DNA from: Rhizobiaceae bacterium UBA1291
Lineage (GTDB): Bacteria > Pseudomonadota > Alphaproteobacteria > Rhizobiales > Rhizobiaceae
Assembly: GCA_002307905.1 (NCBI GenBank)
Contig: DBUL01000119.1
Coordinates: 57,192 to 63,081, forward strand
Direction of reading: 5' to 3'
Length of the DNA: 5,890 nt
Positions 4,360-5,890 of the stretch are shown here, in pieces. The notes under the pieces were generated by a model, which was not told the origin of the DNA, ran no database searches, and saw only the letters and a program-made list of their open reading frames with translations. Within the stretch, counting starts at the first letter, position 1. Every line of letters begins with the position of its first letter. Both the position numbers and the translations under genes were made by a program.

Positions 4360-5244
4360 CTATTCGGCAGCGAGCGCCGTATCGGCCGCATAGTCGGCGA
4401 CGAATTCAGCCATTTGCTGCATGAAGACCGCGATTGAGCCGGCGAGCGCGCCAAAATCGCTACGCTTCGCAAGGGTCGCCTCATCGACATAGAGGGCGCG
4501 ATTGACCTCGATCTGCAGGGCATGCAGGCCGCGCACCGGACGTCCGTAGTGTTCGGTGATGAAACCACCCGCATAGGGCTTGTTGCGCACTGCCGCAAAA
4601 CCCAGGCCATCGAGGAATTCCAGAGCCGCCTGCGACAGCTCGGCCGAGGCGCTGGTGCCGTAGCGATCGCCGATGATGAAATCGGGCCTAATTGCACTGC
4701 CGGCGATGCGGATATTGCCCGGCATGGAATGGCAGTCAATCAGCACACCGAAACCGAACCGGGCATGGGTACGCGCGATCAGTCTCCTGAGGCAGGCGTG
4801 ATAGGGCTTGTACACTGCCTCGATCCGTTCGAGCGCTTCGGCGCCCGGCAGCCGCCTGTCATAGATCTCGACGTTCTCCGCGACGATGCGCGGAATTGTG
4901 CCGAGCCCGCCGGCCACACGAACGGAACTGATGTTCGCATAAGGCGGCAGCGATCCCTGGAACATGCGCGGGTCGAGTTCATAGGGCTCGCGGTTGACAT
5001 CGATGAAGGCACGCGGGAAATGGGCAAGCAGCAACGGTGCGCCGAAATCGGGTGCGGCAGTGAACAGCTCATCGACATAATGGTCCTCAGAACGGCGGAT
5101 CGCCAGACCATCGAGTCGCGACTGGTCAAGGAAACGGGCAGGATAGCGCCTCCCGCTATGAGGCGAGTTGTAGACGAAGGGGATGGACTGCGTTTCAGGT
5201 TCGCGCACCTCGAACAGCTCGAACTCGCCTGTCATCCCGTTCAC
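4360..5244 (-). CDS. N-formylglutamate amidohydrolase family protein
   Basis: The family hydrolyses N-formyl-L-glutamate to glutamate and formate, the last step of one histidine degradation route (HutG). The protein has 294 residues, cytosolic, one FGase domain. Visible conserved blocks are NSPHSGRRYP (26-35), RSEDHYVDELF (51-61), RAFIDVNREPYELDP (78-92), LIDCHSMPG (168-176), GGFITEHYGRP (226-236) and LQIEVNRALYVDE (243-255). His, Asp and Glu residues within these are the likely metal and catalytic ligands. The start is either GTG at 5244, with GAGG four bases upstream, or ATG at 5235, which lacks a well-placed site; I kept the GTG. No other hut genes are here, so this may be a stand-alone paralogue acting on another N-acyl or N-formyl amino acid. 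It is divergent from cpdR. Confidence 0.88.
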   Translation of the reverse strand: MNGMTGEFELFEVREPETQSIPFVYNSPHSGRRYPARFLDQSRLDGLAIRRSEDHYVDELFTAAPDFGAPLLLAHFPRAFIDVNREPYELDPRMFQGSLPPYANISSVRVAGGLGTIPRIVAENVEIYDRRLPGAEALERIEAVYKPYHACLRRLIARTHARFGFGVLIDCHSMPGNIRIAGSAIRPDFIIGDRYGTSASAELSQAALEFLDGLGFAAVRNKPYAGGFITEHYGRPVRGLHALQIEVNRALYVDEATLAKRSDFGALAGSIAVFMQQMAEFVADYAADTALAAE

Positions 5245-5435
5245 GGTGCCTCTTTTTTACCAAGTCACAACCTTGTTGCTTAGACTATGTTGCCAGTTGC
5301 CCCCGCGAAAGTCCATATTGGGTTAAATGGCGCTTGGGTCTGCAAAGCCGGTTCTTCACCGGTTGTTTACTCCACAAGAGGAAACTAAAAAGCCCGAAAG
5401 CCTTCCCTGGAAATGAGTGAGTAGCGGACCCTTCA
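5245..5435. promoter_or_regulatory. Divergent promoter region between the amidohydrolase gene and cpdR
   Basis: These 191 bases contain no gene. No strong sigma-70 promoter stands out in either direction. TTAA-N7-TTGG at 5323-5337 matches six of eight positions of the CtrA box TTAA-N7-TTAA. Read on the minus strand, the same place gives TTAACC. A small hairpin CCGGT-TCTTC-ACCGG (5348-5362) lies in the probable cpdR leader, where CCGGTT is also directly repeated 11 bp apart. GCGGA at 5424-5428 is the likely cpdR ribosome site. Confidence 0.35.
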
Positions 5436-5798
5436 ATGATTCAGAAAATTCTTCTCGCCGAAGACGACAACGACATGCGCCGGTTCCTGGTCAAGGCGCT
5501 CGAGAAGGCGGGATACAAGGTGTCCTCCTTCGACAATGGCGCCAGCGCCTATGACCGCCTTCGGGAAGAGCCCTTCTCGCTGCTGCTGACCGACATCGTC
5601 ATGCCGGAAATGGACGGCATCGAGCTGGCGCGCCGCGCCACCGAACTCGACCCGGATCTCAAGGTGATGTTCATCACCGGCTTTGCCGCCGTTGCGCTCA
5701 ACGCCGATTCGAAGGCCCCGAAGGATGCGAAGGTGCTCTCCAAGCCTTTCCACCTGCGCGACCTCGTCAACGAAGTCAACAAACTGCTTGCCGCGTAA
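5436..5798 (+). CDS. cpdR: CpdR single-domain response regulator, ClpXP adaptor for cell-cycle proteolysis
   Basis: CpdR receives or loses phosphate through the CckA-ChpT phosphorelay. When unphosphorylated it takes ClpXP to the cell pole and promotes degradation of regulated substrates, in Caulobacter including CtrA. In S. meliloti CpdR1 is needed for proper cell-cycle control and symbiosis. The 120-residue protein is a bare receiver domain with no output domain. The acidic pocket is Asp10/Asp11, the phosphoacceptor is Asp53 in LLTDIVMPEMDG (50-61), the switch threonine is Thr81 in FITGFAA, and the invariant lysine is Lys103 in SKPF. The NADSKAPKDAKVLSKPF segment (89-105) is typical of CpdR. 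The C-terminus ends in Leu-Leu-Ala-Ala; terminal alanines matter for CpdR's own turnover in Caulobacter. It is monocistronic in this window. The identity is quite sure; which paralogue number applies is not. Confidence 0.94.
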   Translation: MIQKILLAEDDNDMRRFLVKALEKAGYKVSSFDNGASAYDRLREEPFSLLLTDIVMPEMDGIELARRATELDPDLKVMFITGFAAVALNADSKAPKDAKVLSKPFHLRDLVNEVNKLLAA

Positions 5799-5802
5799 GG
5801 GC

Positions 5803-5835
5803 TTTCGCGGGCGGCGCAAGAAACTCGTCGCGAAA
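5803..5835. repeat. Inverted repeat downstream of cpdR
   Basis: TTTCGCG (5803-5809) pairs perfectly with CGCGAAA (5829-5835) across a 19-base loop, starting four bases after the cpdR stop codon. It could stabilise the 3' end of the mRNA, but no T tract follows, so it is not a canonical terminator. Confidence 0.4.
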
Positions 5836-5849
5836 CCGAAAAAACCCTA

Positions 5850-5879
5850 TTGACGGAGCCGAGGGTTTTGTGGTCTTAA
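5850..5879 (+). promoter_or_regulatory. Possible promoter for a gene beyond the right edge
   Basis: TTGACG (5850-5855) is a good -35. At 18-bp spacing a TCTTAA (5874-5879) gives only three of six as a -10. A T-rich element (TTTTG, 5866-5870) lies between them. This style is seen before stable RNA genes in rhizobia, but the downstream gene is outside the window. Confidence 0.35.
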
Positions 5880-5890
5880 GCCGCCATCTT

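Noticed and set aside
4242..4424. 60-codon frame overlapping the small RNA
   Set aside because: It starts upstream of the predicted RNA start and crosses the terminator into the amidohydrolase gene, with no ribosome site. The RNA structure explains the region better.
4522..5283. 253-codon open frame on the plus strand opposite the amidohydrolase gene
   Set aside because: It is antisense to a gene with many conserved family motifs. Long mirror frames are common in GC-rich DNA, and the translation shows no known domain.
5273..5301. Sigma-70 promoter for cpdR starting at TTGTTG
   Set aside because: At 17-bp spacing the -10 would be GTTGCC, which does not resemble a -10 box.

Overview
The window looks like chromosomal DNA of an alphaproteobacterium in the Rhizobiaceae (Sinorhizobium/Ensifer, Rhizobium or Agrobacterium type). 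The basis is the GC-rich codon use, a CpdR protein of the rhizobial type, an RpoH-type promoter with a ROSE-like heat-shock leader, and an intergenic small RNA that I recognise as the suhB/MmgR (alpha-r8) family. From memory, the gene order from the heat-shock gene to cpdR matches the S. meliloti chromosome. I could not run a search to confirm this.

Layout. 1-337: control region with a possible divergent gene start at the left edge, a 7-bp-arm dyad over a TATAAT on the minus strand, two abutting palindromes and a promoter for the next gene. 338-1387 (+): low-specificity L-threonine aldolase. 1412-1447: terminator shared with the convergent gene. 1467-1934 (-): class A small heat-shock protein, with a ROSE-like RNA thermometer and an RpoH-type promoter upstream (to 2065). 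2066-2324: a strong plus-strand terminator with no gene in front of it (a candidate second small RNA or an attenuator), then a promoter for the next gene. 2325-3314 (+): alpha/beta hydrolase of the lysophospholipase type. 3317-4093 (-): HisN-type histidinol-phosphatase of the inositol monophosphatase family. 4234-4346 (+): promoter, 77-nt small RNA and terminator, the MmgR candidate. 4360-5244 (-): N-formylglutamate amidohydrolase family protein. 5245-5435: divergent promoter region. 5436-5798 (+): CpdR single-domain response regulator. 5850-5879: possible promoter for a gene beyond the window.

How the parts fit. The proteins are mostly housekeeping: glycine/threonine metabolism, protein folding under heat, lipid ester hydrolysis, histidine synthesis, formylglutamate breakdown and cell-cycle proteolysis control. 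The notable content is RNA-level regulation between the genes. It comprises a thermometer that would couple heat to IbpA translation, a CCUCC-bearing small RNA transcribed towards the 3' end of the amidohydrolase, and a second orphan terminator behind a pyrimidine-rich stretch. I see no mobile element, CRISPR array, tRNA or rRNA in the window.
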